Below, piece by piece: positions 48,637-57,670 of a DNA stretch of 64,000 nucleotides. A program made the translations under genes and the position numbers. The notes under the pieces are model-generated. The model was not told the origin of the DNA. It ran no database searches and saw only the letters and a list, made by a program, of their open reading frames with translations. This DNA comes from Mesorhizobium loti (GTDB lineage: Bacteria > Pseudomonadota > Alphaproteobacteria > Rhizobiales > Rhizobiaceae): the NCBI GenBank assembly GCA_002356515.1, contig AP017605.1, forward strand, positions 1 through 64,000, in the 5' to 3' direction. How positions within the stretch are numbered: the first letter of the stretch is position 1; every line of letters starts with the position of its first letter.

Positions 48637-49305
48637 TCACGCGGCGATGCCGAGCGCGCCTTCGAAAAGGGCACGGCCGTCGCTGCCGCCATGGGCGGCT
48701 TCGATCAGGTTTTCGGGATGCGGCATCAGGCCGAGCACATTGCCTTGTTCGTTGATGATGCCGGCAATGTCATTGATCGAGCCATTGGGGTTGGTACCCT
48801 CGGCATAGCGGAACACGACCTGGCCTTCACCTTCGAGGCGGGCAAGAGTTTCGGCGTCGGCGAAGTAATTGCCGTCGTGGTGCGCCACCGGCGAGCGGAT
48901 GATCTGGCCCGGCTGATAGCGGCGGGTGAACATGGTGTTGGCGTTGGTGACTTCGAGCTTGACCTGCCGGCAGACGAACTTCAGCGACGTGTTGCGCATG
49001 AGCGCCCCCGGCAGCAGGCCGGCCTCGACCAGGATCTGAAAACCGTTGCAGACGCCGATGACGGTGACGCCCTTGGCGGCCTTTTCGGCAACCGCCCGCA
49101 TCACCGGCATGCGCGCCGCGATCGCGCCGCAACGCAGATAGTCGCCGAAAGAGAAGCCGCCTGGGATGGCGATCAGGTCGACATCCGGGATTTCGGTGTC
49201 GGTCTGCCAGACGGTAGTCGGCGCATGTCCGGAAATCTTGGTCAGCGCTGCGATCATGTCGCGGTCGCGGTTGAGGCCAGGCAGAAGGACGACGGCGGAT
49301 TTCAT
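48637..49305 (-). CDS. purQ: Phosphoribosylformylglycinamidine synthase, glutaminase subunit
   Basis: A 222-residue class I glutamine amidotransferase that feeds ammonia to PurL. The nucleophile C86 lies in GVCNGFQIL and the catalytic His-Glu pair in the C-terminal [10 protein letters not shown]. PurS and PurL are encoded in the same region and strand. Its start overlaps the kptA stop by four bases. Confidence 0.98.
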   Translation of the reverse strand: MKSAVVLLPGLNRDRDMIAALTKISGHAPTTVWQTDTEIPDVDLIAIPGGFSFGDYLRCGAIAARMPVMRAVAEKAAKGVTVIGVCNGFQILVEAGLLPGALMRNTSLKFVCRQVKLEVTNANTMFTRRYQPGQIIRSPVAHHDGNYFADAETLARLEGEGQVVFRYAEGTNPNGSINDIAGIINEQGNVLGLMPHPENLIEAAHGGSDGRALFEGALGIAA

Positions 49306-49853
49306 GGCAATTCCCGTTCGAGCATCTGAGTGAGATACCGGGGTGGAACGTGGTTGGTCAACCAGACACCGTTATCGGAGAGAAAGAATGACACCCCATC
49401 CTTGGTCATGGCTGCCGAGTCGACTTGCAGGATAACACTTTTTCCGGCGCGACGCCGAGCGACGATCAGAGCCGTTTCGACATCTTTTGACAAGTGAACA
49501 TGCTGGCGTGACTGGCTGGTCAGGCCCTCACGCAAAATGGCGGGTAGAAACTCTTCCTTGGTGCCGTGGAAGAGGATATCGGGCGGAACCGACGGCGGCA
49601 GGCCGAGATCGACATCGACACTGTGACCCTGCACGGCACGGATGCGATCGCCGTCGACGGCAAAGCGCTTTTTCGGATTTTCTTCGACGATGCGCAAAAC
49701 ATCGGCGGCCGATGCGCCGAATTTTGTCTGGATGACCGCGCAAAGCGCGCCGAAATCAGCCCAGCCGTTCTCGCCGAGCGATAATCCCGCGTCCTGCGGC
49801 GCGTGCCGCAGGACCAGGCTCATGAATTTCGAGATTTGCGTGTCGTTTGGCAT
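49302..49853 (-). CDS. kptA: RNA 2'-phosphotransferase, Tpt1/KptA family
   Basis: A 183-residue enzyme that removes a 2'-phosphate from RNA using NAD+, as yeast Tpt1 does in tRNA splicing. The key family residues are present: R16-H17 (VLRHAP), R72 with Q75-G-H77-S, H97 in LFHGT, and R116-Q-H-V-H-L-S. Bacteria do not have the yeast splicing pathway and the role of bacterial KptA is open. The gene is translationally coupled to purQ, between purS and purQ. Confidence 0.92.
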   Translation of the reverse strand: MPNDTQISKFMSLVLRHAPQDAGLSLGENGWADFGALCAVIQTKFGASAADVLRIVEENPKKRFAVDGDRIRAVQGHSVDVDLGLPPSVPPDILFHGTKEEFLPAILREGLTSQSRQHVHLSKDVETALIVARRRAGKSVILQVDSAAMTKDGVSFFLSDNGVWLTNHVPPRYLTQMLERELP

Positions 49854-50137
49854 TTAAGAAGCGGTCGCGCCACTGTGCTTGGGCGGCTTTATTTCAGTCC
49901 GTTCATTTGAGATATCGCGTGCCGGTCTAGCGAGTGGGAGCCCGCCGGTCAAACCGCCCATACCAAGATTTCTTGCTGAAGAGCGTCCACGAAGGTTTCA
50001 GGCGGTTACTGTTGATTAAGTCTACGCCCACGTCTGTGGGCTTCGAGAGATCTTATCGAGGATTTTCTACAGTACGAATCCCGAAATTAACATCTCTACT
50101 CGCAATAGGAATTTGCATACGAAAGACTGAGGCTCGA

Positions 50138-51310
50138 GTGGACAGCGACAAGATCAAAGAGCGCGAAAATGTTCGACGCAGCATGTGGGTCTCGGCAACG
50201 ATCATAGCATCGCTTTGCGCGTTTGCGTTCATGCTTGTGTGGGATGCCAGCCCCTCTACCGGAACGCTTTTTTCAACCTGGCTTTCCCTCGATACGGACC
50301 TGGGAGCATGCGCTGTCTCGTTCACGCGCCTGCTGCTGGCGACCACGATCATTTCGGTCGGCCTGGGCGTGATGTCCGCGGGGCTGGTCGTCTCGGATCT
50401 GATTGATGTCTTCAGCTATAAGAGAAGCTTTCGCGTTTACCGCAGGCTTTTCCTGGTCGGGACGGTCCTCACGGCATTGTTGCTGCTGCCGCTCATTTCG
50501 AAAGACGGTGGGTGGTACGCGGGCGGCCGTCACGGCATGTCGCGGATCGACCTCGCGAATGCCTGTATCGCCAGCCACTACACCACTTTCTATAGACTAT
50601 ACTGGAGCCTTCTCGTCGTCGTCATCCTGGGCTGGGCCAGCATGATGGTGTTGACGATCCTGCGGCGCGCAATCATTGACGGGCGTGATCCGAACGAGCT
50701 TTCCGACGATCCGCAAGTGAGGGACATCCAGCTGCGAGCCCTGAAATGGTCTCAGCGCCGCATGGCAATTGGACGGATCACGTTCAAGCTCGCGGCGACC
50801 ATTCTGGCAGCGGCGCTTTTTTTTGTTGGCGCGTCGTCCATGAAGCCCGCCATTGCCCGGTTCATTCATACATTCACCTGGGAACGGCAAAAAGTGAATG
50901 TGGTCGAGACCGGCATGCAATGTGTGCTGGAGGTCAAAGTCAGGCGCGAATGGGTGGAGCAGTCCCGTGCCGATTGCTCTCCTGACGCCGCCATGATCCC
51001 GTCAACGCCGACGCCGGGCACCGGTGTCTGGCGCATCACGAAAGTCCCGACCGCAAAGCTTGCCTATCGTTCTCCGGACGGTGGCCAATACTCGTTCGAC
51101 GTGGTCGGAGATTTTTATGTGAATTTCCCGACATCGGTTGGCGCCGAGATCGAGGTGCTGCGCAATCCGGCCAGCCCGGAGGGGATCGACAAGGTGTTCG
51201 ATAATGGCGACATCCAGCGAATGGCCTACAAGCTGCTCATGATCGTCATCGGCGCCGTTGCGATCTACTTTTTGTGGATTCGCAGACAACAGAACCAGCG
51301 CCCCGTCTAA
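50138..51310 (+). CDS. Hypothetical six-helix membrane protein (DUF3592-like periplasmic domain)
   Basis: A 390-residue protein of unknown function. Membrane segments are at about 15-35, 60-87, 102-121, 154-175, 215-236 and 364-380. Between the last two lies a soluble region of about 125 residues with cysteines at 262 and 280 and VGAEIEVLRNPASPEG, recalling DUF3592-type domains. GTG 50138 was preferred; the frame is open upstream to 49934 but that part is less GC-rich and basic. It sits on the plus strand between purS and kptA-purQ, splitting the pur operon. Confidence 0.55.
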   Translation: MDSDKIKERENVRRSMWVSATIIASLCAFAFMLVWDASPSTGTLFSTWLSLDTDLGACAVSFTRLLLATTIISVGLGVMSAGLVVSDLIDVFSYKRSFRVYRRLFLVGTVLTALLLLPLISKDGGWYAGGRHGMSRIDLANACIASHYTTFYRLYWSLLVVVILGWASMMVLTILRRAIIDGRDPNELSDDPQVRDIQLRALKWSQRRMAIGRITFKLAATILAAALFFVGASSMKPAIARFIHTFTWERQKVNVVETGMQCVLEVKVRREWVEQSRADCSPDAAMIPSTPTPGTGVWRITKVPTAKLAYRSPDGGQYSFDVVGDFYVNFPTSVGAEIEVLRNPASPEGIDKVFDNGDIQRMAYKLLMIVIGAVAIYFLWIRRQQNQRPV

Positions 51311-51397
51311 AGCAGATTATTGCTTGTGGGCAGGGGTTGGCCGTTGTTTCTAGCCCCGGCGAGGGCCAACTCGCAATCCATTAGCGGGAAGGCAGCT

Positions 51398-51649
51398 TCA
51401 GCCCAGCGTCACGCTATAATTCTCGATCACCGTATTCGCCAGCAGCTTGTCGCACATGGCTTTCAGATCGGCCTCGGCCTTGGCCTTGTCGCTTTCCGCC
51501 AGTTCGACGTCGAACACCTTGCCTTGCCGTACCGCGCCGACGCCATCAAAACCCAGGCCGGACAAAGCGTGTTCGATCGCCTTACCCTGGGGGTCGAGAA
51601 CGCCGTTCTTGAGGGTGACGGTAATGCGGGCCTTAATCACGCTGGACAT
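51398..51649 (-). CDS. purS: Phosphoribosylformylglycinamidine synthase, PurS subunit
   Basis: An 83-residue small subunit that bridges PurL and PurQ and channels ammonia. KARITVTLKNGVLDPQGKAIEHALSGLGF is the PurS signature. It ends at TVIENYSVTLG. It follows purC by 26 bases, in the usual purC-purS order. Confidence 0.97.
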   Translation of the reverse strand: MSSVIKARITVTLKNGVLDPQGKAIEHALSGLGFDGVGAVRQGKVFDVELAESDKAKAEADLKAMCDKLLANTVIENYSVTLG

Positions 51650-51675
51650 GCTCCTGTTCTAATATCGGTCTTGGT

Positions 51676-52470
51676 TCAGTGCGGCTTGCCTTTGAGGCCG
51701 TCGGTCGACGCGACAAGCACCGGACCGGTCGGGCGCGGTGGCTCATTCTCGTTCATGATGCCGAGGCGGCGGGCGACTTCCTGGTAGGCTTCGACGAGTC
51801 CGCCCATATCGCGGCGGAAACGGTCCTTGTCGAGCTTGTCCTGCGTCGCCACGTCCCACAGGCGGCAGGAGTCGGGCGAAATCTCGTCGGCAACGACGAT
51901 GCGCATCATGTCGCCTTCGAACAGTCGACCACACTCGATCTTGAAGTCGACGAGCTGGATGCCGACGCCCATGAACAGGCCGGAGAGGAAATCGTTTACG
52001 CGGATGGCCAGCGCCATGACGTCGTCGATCTCCTGCGGGCTTGCCCAGCCGAAGGCGGTGATGTGCTCTTCCGACACCATCGGATCATCGAGCGCGTCGG
52101 CCTTGTAATAGAATTCGATGATCGAGCGCGGCAAAACCGTGCCTTCCTCGATGCCGAGGCGCTTCGACAGCGAGCCGGCGGCGACATTGCGCACCACCAC
52201 TTCGAGCGGAATGATCTCGACTTCCTTGATCAACTGCTCGCGCATGTTGAGCCGGCGGATGAAGTGGGTGGGAATGCCCATGCGGTTCAGATGGTTGAAG
52301 ATGTACTCGGAAATACGGTTGTTGAGCACGCCCTTGCCGTCGATGACCTCGTGTTTCTTCTTGTTGAACGCGGTTGCATCGTCCTTGAAGAACTGGATCA
52401 GCGTGCCCGGTTCCGGTCCCTCATAGAGGATCTTGGCCTTGCCTTCATAAATGCGGCGGCGATTTTTCAT
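51676..52470 (-). CDS. purC: SAICAR synthase
   Basis: A 264-residue ATP-dependent ligase (phosphoribosylaminoimidazole-succinocarboxamide synthase) of purine biosynthesis. The [10 protein letters not shown] opening, [17 protein letters not shown] block and [10 protein letters not shown] motif are typical. It leads the purC-purS unit and is divergent from the DUF1476 gene across a 275-base gap, where I see no clear operator. Confidence 0.98.
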   Translation of the reverse strand: MKNRRRIYEGKAKILYEGPEPGTLIQFFKDDATAFNKKKHEVIDGKGVLNNRISEYIFNHLNRMGIPTHFIRRLNMREQLIKEVEIIPLEVVVRNVAAGSLSKRLGIEEGTVLPRSIIEFYYKADALDDPMVSEEHITAFGWASPQEIDDVMALAIRVNDFLSGLFMGVGIQLVDFKIECGRLFEGDMMRIVVADEISPDSCRLWDVATQDKLDKDRFRRDMGGLVEAYQEVARRLGIMNENEPPRPTGPVLVASTDGLKGKPH

Positions 52471-52745
52471 CTGATTTTTTCTCTGGATTTGCGGGCAGGC
52501 GGCAAGCGACCAGTTCCTGTCCGTCTGCCTAAATTAGTGTGGCGACGGTTGGGTTCAATGCCGGGTCTATCCCAATCACATCGTTTGCTCAATCGGCAAA
52601 TCCGTCCAACCAACCGCTTTCGGGACTGAAATGCCGCAGCGCAGCATATGACGAAGCGTATTGACCGGCCCGCGACCTTTTGGTTTGTGCTTTGGCAACA
52701 CACATATCACTTGCCAACGAATCGGATTTGACCCGGAGGGACGCC

Positions 52746-53066
52746 ATGAGCAGCATGAAAGACCGCGAAGAGGGCTTCGAGCGCAAATTTGCATTCGACG
52801 AGGAGCTTCGGTTCAAGGCCGCGGCACGCCGCAACAAGGCGCTCGGCCTGTGGGCCGCCGAAAAGCTCGGAAAATCGGGCACTGATGCCGATGCCTACGC
52901 CAAGGAAGTCGTTGTTTCCGACATCGAGGAAGCCGGCGATCACGACGTGTTCCGCAAGATCCGCAAGGATTTCGACGCCGCCGGCGTCGAGCAGTCGGAC
53001 CATCAGATCCGCCGCACCATGGACGAACTGATGGCGCAGGCGATCGAGCAGATCAAGAACACCTGA
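52746..53066 (+). CDS. F1-ATPase inhibitor subunit zeta (DUF1476)
   Basis: A 106-residue soluble protein. The MKDREEGFERKFAFDEELRFKA inhibitory N-terminus and the LWAAEKLG region match the alphaproteobacterial zeta subunit, which blocks ATP hydrolysis by F1-ATPase. The start at 52746 is preceded by CCCGGAGGGAC, a strong ribosome-binding site. Divergent from purC, so adenine synthesis and ATPase control share one intergenic region; this pairing may be conserved in rhizobia. A terminator follows. Confidence 0.92.
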   Translation: MSSMKDREEGFERKFAFDEELRFKAAARRNKALGLWAAEKLGKSGTDADAYAKEVVVSDIEEAGDHDVFRKIRKDFDAAGVEQSDHQIRRTMDELMAQAIEQIKNT

Positions 53067-53078
53067 TACCCGGCCGGA

Positions 53079-53122
53079 GCAGGTTCCGCAAAGTGTCCCA
53101 CGGTTTTTGCGACGGGATCTGC
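53079..53122. repeat. Degenerate intergenic palindromic element
   Basis: AGCAGGTTCCGCAAAGTGT...ACGGTTTTTGCGACGGGATCTGC keeps the CGCAAAGTGT/ACGGTTTTTGCG core of the other elements with poor outer arms. It sits between the DUF1476 stop and its terminator. Confidence 0.5.
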
Positions 53123-53149
53123 GGCGAAAAGGATGACTGGACCAATCGA

Positions 53150-53179
53150 CCGCCCGGCCAAGCCGGGCGGTTTTTCTTT
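53150..53179 (+). terminator. Intrinsic terminator of the DUF1476 gene
   Basis: CCGCCCGGC-CAA-GCCGGGCGG forms a nine-base-pair stem followed by TTTTTCTTT. Confidence 0.92.
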
Positions 53180-53233
53180 GCCTTTGCCGCGGTTTCCGGC
53201 TGAAACTGTGATCCTTAACAAGGAAAGAGATAG

Positions 53234-54007
53234 ATGTCCCTGAAGTCCCGTCTTGCCGCCGATGAAACGCTGGTCACCGCCTGGTCGGGCGTGCCGGACG
53301 CCTTGACCGTCGAGATTCTTGCCAAACAGGGCTTCGATGCCATCACGCTCGACATGCAGCATGGCGGTCATCACGAGGACAGCGTGCTGCGCGGTCTCAT
53401 GCCCGTGCTTGCCGCCAACAAGCCGGCGCTGGTGCGCATTCCCGTTGGTCGTTTCGACATGGCAAGCCGGGCGCTCGATTTCGGCGCCGAGGCGGTCATC
53501 GCGCCGATGGTGAACTCGGTGGCCGACGCAAAGCTGTTCGCAGCGGCGATGAAATATCCGCCGCTCGGCGAGCGCTCATGGGGCCCGACCTATGCCTTCC
53601 CGCGCCATGGCAAGGGCGACTATGCCGAATGGCTGCGCGACACCAACCAGCGCACGATGGCTTTTGCCATGGTCGAGACGCGCGCCGCGCTCGACGCGCT
53701 CGACGGCATTCTCGACACGCCGGGCATCGATGGCATTTTCCTCGGGCCATCGGATTTCTCGATCGCCTTGAGCAACGGTACAATCGTCAATTCGACGCTG
53801 GAAAGCATGATGGAGACGATAGCGTCGGTCGCCGAGCGCACCCGCAAGGCCGGAAAACATGCGGCGATCTATGTCGTCGAACCGGCAATTGCCGGCCGTG
53901 TCGTGTCGATGGGCTACCGCCTGCTCGCCACGGGATCCGAGCATGCGCTGATTTCGCTGGGGGCAAAGACCCTGCTCAAGGGCATCAAGGATTCGATTGA
54001 CGCCTGA
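53234..54007 (+). CDS. HpcH/HpaI family aldolase/citrate lyase
   Basis: A 257-residue class II TIM-barrel aldolase. The LDMQHGGHHED metal-side block, RIPVGRFDMASRALDFGAEAVIAPMVNS and GIFLGPSDFSIAL are conserved in 2-keto-3-deoxy-sugar-acid and dihydroxyheptanedioate aldolases. A GGAAAGAGATAG site precedes the ATG. No catabolic genes flank it, so the substrate is unclear. Confidence 0.92.
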   Translation: MSLKSRLAADETLVTAWSGVPDALTVEILAKQGFDAITLDMQHGGHHEDSVLRGLMPVLAANKPALVRIPVGRFDMASRALDFGAEAVIAPMVNSVADAKLFAAAMKYPPLGERSWGPTYAFPRHGKGDYAEWLRDTNQRTMAFAMVETRAALDALDGILDTPGIDGIFLGPSDFSIALSNGTIVNSTLESMMETIASVAERTRKAGKHAAIYVVEPAIAGRVVSMGYRLLATGSEHALISLGAKTLLKGIKDSIDA

Positions 54008-54025
54008 TCCGCGCGACCACAGACG

Positions 54026-54580
54026 CTACGCCTTCAAGTCCGTCAGGAACTTGGCGAAGGTCATCGATCCCTCAGGCCAGGGGCCGAAGCCCGAATCCTG
54101 GTTGAGATGGCCGGTCTCGCCGGCATCGATGAACAGCGAACCCCAGGCGCCGGCAATGTCCTCTGCGACATCGAAAGCGCAGAACGGGTCGTTGCGGCTG
54201 GCGATCACGATCGATGGAAAAGGCAAGGGCTCGCGCGGATAGGGACCGAAGGTCATCAGGTGCTTCGGCTTGATCTTGGGGTTGGCGACATCGGGCGGCG
54301 CCACGAAGAAGGCGCCGGCGACCGGCTTGACGAAGTGCGGCATGGCCTGCACGGCCGCAGCGACACCAAGCGAATGCGCGACGATGACGACGGGCCGCTC
54401 GGCCTCGTTGACCGCTTTGGCCACGCTTGCCGTCCAGTCTTCGCGCACCGGCTTCGACCATTCCGCTTGCTCGACGCGCCGCGCCGTCGACAGTTTGGAT
54501 TGCCAGCGGGTCTGCCAATGCTCAGGCCCGGAATTGGTGTAGCCCGGAACGATCAGGATATCTGCGTCTTTGACTTTCAT
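54026..54580 (-). CDS. RBBP9/YdeN family serine hydrolase
   Basis: A 184-residue small alpha/beta hydrolase. The opening ILIVPGYTNSGPEHWQTRWQ and the nucleophile S70 (AHSLG) mark the RBBP9/YdeN group. The late GETGHLNQDSGFG holds the catalytic histidine. It is divergent from the VOC gene and convergent with the aldolase gene. The substrate is unknown. Confidence 0.9.
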   Translation of the reverse strand: MKVKDADILIVPGYTNSGPEHWQTRWQSKLSTARRVEQAEWSKPVREDWTASVAKAVNEAERPVVIVAHSLGVAAAVQAMPHFVKPVAGAFFVAPPDVANPKIKPKHLMTFGPYPREPLPFPSIVIASRNDPFCAFDVAEDIAGAWGSLFIDAGETGHLNQDSGFGPWPEGSMTFAKFLTDLKA

Positions 54581-54722
54581 GGCGCTGAGATAGCGAGCCC
54601 GATTGCCTCATGCAACCGTCGATGGACAAGCTCTCGATCACAATGGTGAACACCATGTTCGCTTTTCGCGGTCTTGTGTGAACGATCACGATAGACGATC
54701 TGTCGTCAGGAGAGAAACAGCC

Positions 54723-55637
54723 GTGAAGGACCGGATTTTGGCGCTGACACGACGTACAATGATCGGCGGCGCCGGGTTCCTGGCTTTGGGAGCTTCATCA
54801 AGCGTGGCCGCAACGGAGACAATGATGAGCGAACTGCCATTTGCCGCCACCACGCCGGTGAGCGTTGCCCGCGTCGGGCTGAAGGCGCGCGATGCCGAAA
54901 ACCTCGCTGCCTATTACCGCCGGGTTGTCGGCCTGCAGGAGTTGAGCCGTGCCGATGGCGCGATCACGCTCGGCGCCGGCAGCCGTCCGTTGCTGGTGCT
55001 CGAGCCGGATGCCTCCGCCAAGCCGGACGATCCGCGCAGCGCCGGCCTGTTCCACACGGCCTTCCTGTTGCCCAGCCGCGCCGATCTCGGCCGCTGGATC
55101 AACCACGCCATATCAGACAAGATCGCCATCGAGGGTGCTTCGGACCATCTGGTCAGCGAAGCGCTGTACCTGACCGACCCCGAAGGCAACGGCATCGAGA
55201 TCTATGCCGACCGCCGCCCCCAGGACTGGAAATGGAACGGCGACAAGATCGCCATGGCGACCGAGCGGCTGAATATTCCGTCCATTGTCGCCGAAGTCCC
55301 GGCAGGCGATGCCGGCTGGCAAGGCGCGCCGGAAAACAGCATTGTCGGCCATGTCCATCTGCGTGTCGGCAGGCCGGAAGAGGCCGAAGCCTGGTGGAAC
55401 CAGGAATTCGGCTTCGACACGGTGGCCAAATATGGCGGCCAGGCCGTGTTCCTGTCGTCAGGGCATTACCACCATCATATCGGCGCCAATGCCTGGCAGA
55501 GCTCAGGCGCCGGCCGCCGCGACGCGTCGCGCTCAGGCCTCGCCTGGGTCGAGATGCGGTCCGACAATGTGGCCAGCGAAACGACCCGCGAGGATCCCTG
55601 GGGCACGGTGATCAGGACTGTTCCTGGAAAGGCTTGA
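54723..55637 (+). CDS. VOC-family dioxygenase-like protein with a Tat-type signal
   Basis: A 304-residue protein with two vicinal-oxygen-chelate modules resembling catechol 2,3-dioxygenases (GLKARDAENLAAYYRRVVGL; LYLTDPEGNGIEIYAD; HVHLRVGRPEEAEAWWNQEFGF). The start at GTG 54723 gives an N-terminus with TRRTMIGGAGFLALGASSSVAA, close to a twin-arginine signal. A signal peptide is unusual for this normally cytosolic class. ATGs at 54759 and 54822 are alternatives that would remove part or all of it. The metal ligands H-x-E type look present (H in HVHLRV, E in GIEIYAD). Confidence 0.82.
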   Translation: MKDRILALTRRTMIGGAGFLALGASSSVAATETMMSELPFAATTPVSVARVGLKARDAENLAAYYRRVVGLQELSRADGAITLGAGSRPLLVLEPDASAKPDDPRSAGLFHTAFLLPSRADLGRWINHAISDKIAIEGASDHLVSEALYLTDPEGNGIEIYADRRPQDWKWNGDKIAMATERLNIPSIVAEVPAGDAGWQGAPENSIVGHVHLRVGRPEEAEAWWNQEFGFDTVAKYGGQAVFLSSGHYHHHIGANAWQSSGAGRRDASRSGLAWVEMRSDNVASETTREDPWGTVIRTVPGKA

Positions 55638-55655
55638 GCGGCGTCGCGACAGCCT

Positions 55656-55681
55656 CTTTCTCCCCGTTTACGGGGAGAAAG
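55656..55681. terminator. Bidirectional hairpin between convergent VOC and purB genes
   Basis: CTTTCTCCCCG-TTTA-CGGGGAGAAAG is a perfect 11-base-pair stem. It lies between two convergent stop codons, so it can end both transcripts. Confidence 0.7.
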
Positions 55682-55686
55682 AAAGC

Positions 55687-56994
55687 TCAAGCTTCCCCAA
55701 AAACCCGCCTGAAGATCGTGTCGACGTGCTTGGTGTGGTAGCCCAGGTCGAATTTCTCGCGGATCTCCGCCTCCGGCAGCGCCGCCGTCACTTCCTTATC
55801 GGCCAAAAGTTCCTCAAGAAAATCAGCGCCTTGTTCCCAGACCTTCATGGCGTTGCGCTGCACCAGTCGGTAGGAGTCCTCGCGTGACAGGCCGGCCTGC
55901 GTCAACGCCAGCATGACGCGCTGCGAATGCACCAGGCCGCGGAACTTGTTCATGTTCTTCAGCATGTTCTCGGGATAGACGACCAGCTTGTCGACGACGC
56001 CGGTCAGCCGCGACAGCGCGAAATCGAGCGTCACCGTGGCGTCCGGACCGATCATGCGCTCGACTGAGGAGTGCGAGATATCGCGCTCGTGCCAGAGCGC
56101 CACATCCTCCATCGCCGGCAGCGCCATGGAGCGCACCATGCGGGCGAGGCCGGTGAGGTTTTCCGTCAGCACCGGATTGCGCTTGTGCGGCATCGCCGAC
56201 GAGCCTTTCTGGCCGGGCGAAAAATACTCTTCCGCTTCCAGCACCTCGGTGCGCTGCAGATGCCTGATCTCCGTCGCCAGCCGTTCCATCGACGAGGCGA
56301 TGACGCCGAGCGTGGCAAAGAACATGGCATGGCGGTCGCGCGGGATCACTTGCGTCGAAACCGGCTCCGGCTTCAGCCCGAGCTTTGCCGCGACATGTTC
56401 CTCGACATAAGGTTCGATGTTGGCGAAGGTGCCGACCGCCCCGGAAATGGCGCAGGTGGCGATGTCCTCCCGCGCATGCACCAGCCGCTCGCGGCAGCGC
56501 GAGAACTCGGCATAGGCCTGGGCCAGCTTGATGCCGAAAGTTGTCGGTTCGGCGTGGATGCCGTGGCTGCGGCCGATGGTGACGGTGTCCTTGTGCTCGA
56601 AGGCGCGGCGCTTGAGCGCGGCAAGCAGGCCGTCAATGTCGGCGAGCAGAATGTCGCTGGCGCGGGTAAGCTGAACGGCAAAGCAGGTGTCGAGAACATC
56701 CGAGGAGGTCATGCCCTGGTGGATGAAGCGCGCATCCGGTCCGACGAATTCGGCGAGATGGGTCAGGAAGGCGATGACGTCATGCTTGGTGACGCGCTCG
56801 ATCTCGTCGATCTTCTCGACATCGAATTTCGCGGCACCGCCCTTTTCCCAGATGGTTTTCGCCGCTTCCTTCGGGATGACGCCGAGTTCGGCAAGCGCGT
56901 CGCAGGCATGGGCCTCGATTTCGAACCAGATGCGAAACCGGGTTTCGGGCGACCAGATGGCGACCATTTCCGGCCGGGAATAGCGAGGGATCAT
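55687..56994 (-). CDS. purB: Adenylosuccinate lyase
   Basis: A 435-residue fumarase/aspartase-superfamily lyase acting twice in purine synthesis, on SAICAR and on adenylosuccinate. The signature [26 protein letters not shown] and [14 protein letters not shown] are intact. The gene stands alone upstream of purC in the same orientation, separated by several unrelated genes. A palindromic element lies just upstream. Confidence 0.98.
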   Translation of the reverse strand: MIPRYSRPEMVAIWSPETRFRIWFEIEAHACDALAELGVIPKEAAKTIWEKGGAAKFDVEKIDEIERVTKHDVIAFLTHLAEFVGPDARFIHQGMTSSDVLDTCFAVQLTRASDILLADIDGLLAALKRRAFEHKDTVTIGRSHGIHAEPTTFGIKLAQAYAEFSRCRERLVHAREDIATCAISGAVGTFANIEPYVEEHVAAKLGLKPEPVSTQVIPRDRHAMFFATLGVIASSMERLATEIRHLQRTEVLEAEEYFSPGQKGSSAMPHKRNPVLTENLTGLARMVRSMALPAMEDVALWHERDISHSSVERMIGPDATVTLDFALSRLTGVVDKLVVYPENMLKNMNKFRGLVHSQRVMLALTQAGLSREDSYRLVQRNAMKVWEQGADFLEELLADKEVTAALPEAEIREKFDLGYHTKHVDTIFRRVFGEA

Positions 56995-57014
56995 CGGTCA
57001 GTCCTGATGTGTCT

Positions 57015-57114
57015 AGAGCAATTCCAGGAAAAGTGTGCAGCGGTTTTCCGTCCGGAATTGCGAAAAGAAGGAGTTAGAGCAGGTCGGCGGTTTTACCAAA
57101 CGCTAAACCGCTCT
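57015..57114. repeat. 100-base intergenic palindromic element, AGAGCAATTCC type, second copy
   Basis: A second copy of the element at 39491-39590: AGAGCAATTCCAGGAAAAGTGTG start, GCGGTTTTCCGTCCGGAATTGCG middle, then a degenerate AGAGCAGG...CCGCTCT arm pair. It lies 21 bases upstream of the purB start and covers part of its promoter region. Confidence 0.85.
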
Positions 57115-57151
57115 GGGTTCGCCCGCGTCCTAACAGAGGCGGAAGCAATGC

Positions 57152-57670
57152 TCAACGCCGCTGCCGTGCAAACCAGAGGCTCACGGCAAACAAGGCGACG
57201 AAACCCAGTGGAAAATAGAGCCTGATGCCCAGCACCACGAACTGGTAGGACGCCACCGCCATCGTGAAGGCGAGTTGAAAGCCCCAGGTGAGTGTGAAGA
57301 CAGGCGCATGCCATTCGGCATAGTAGGACCGGTACTGCAAGGCATAGAGCCCGGCGGTCAGCCCGATCGTCGCGGCGGCAAGGCACACCATTGCCGCTGC
57401 GAAGGCGACCTCCCGGCCTCTTCCCAGCGAGACCAGCCGTGCCGCGAACAGGCCAAGCGGAAAGGCCAGCACGCCGCCACCCACAAACAGCAGCGACACG
57501 GTGCGGATTTTCTCCGGCGTCACCCAATTGTCCAGCAACAGGTTGATCAGCGCGCTGGCGCCCATGGTCGCGCCCCACAAGAGCGAGCCGAAAAGCGTCG
57601 CGCGCCACCCGGGCAAGGCGCGGCGGACGTGGTTCACATTGCGGCTGAGTGTGGCGGTGTGCTGTGTCAC
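57152..57670 (-). CDS. Hypothetical four-helix membrane protein
   Basis: A 172-residue membrane protein of no recognised family. Segments at about 27-46, 61-80, 90-110 and 128-148 fit four helices, with a basic C-terminal end (LWFARQRR). It overlaps the upstream DUF2259 gene by four bases, so both are likely made together. No catalytic motif is seen. Confidence 0.6.
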   Translation of the reverse strand: MTQHTATLSRNVNHVRRALPGWRATLFGSLLWGATMGASALINLLLDNWVTPEKIRTVSLLFVGGGVLAFPLGLFAARLVSLGRGREVAFAAAMVCLAAATIGLTAGLYALQYRSYYAEWHAPVFTLTWGFQLAFTMAVASYQFVVLGIRLYFPLGFVALFAVSLWFARQRR

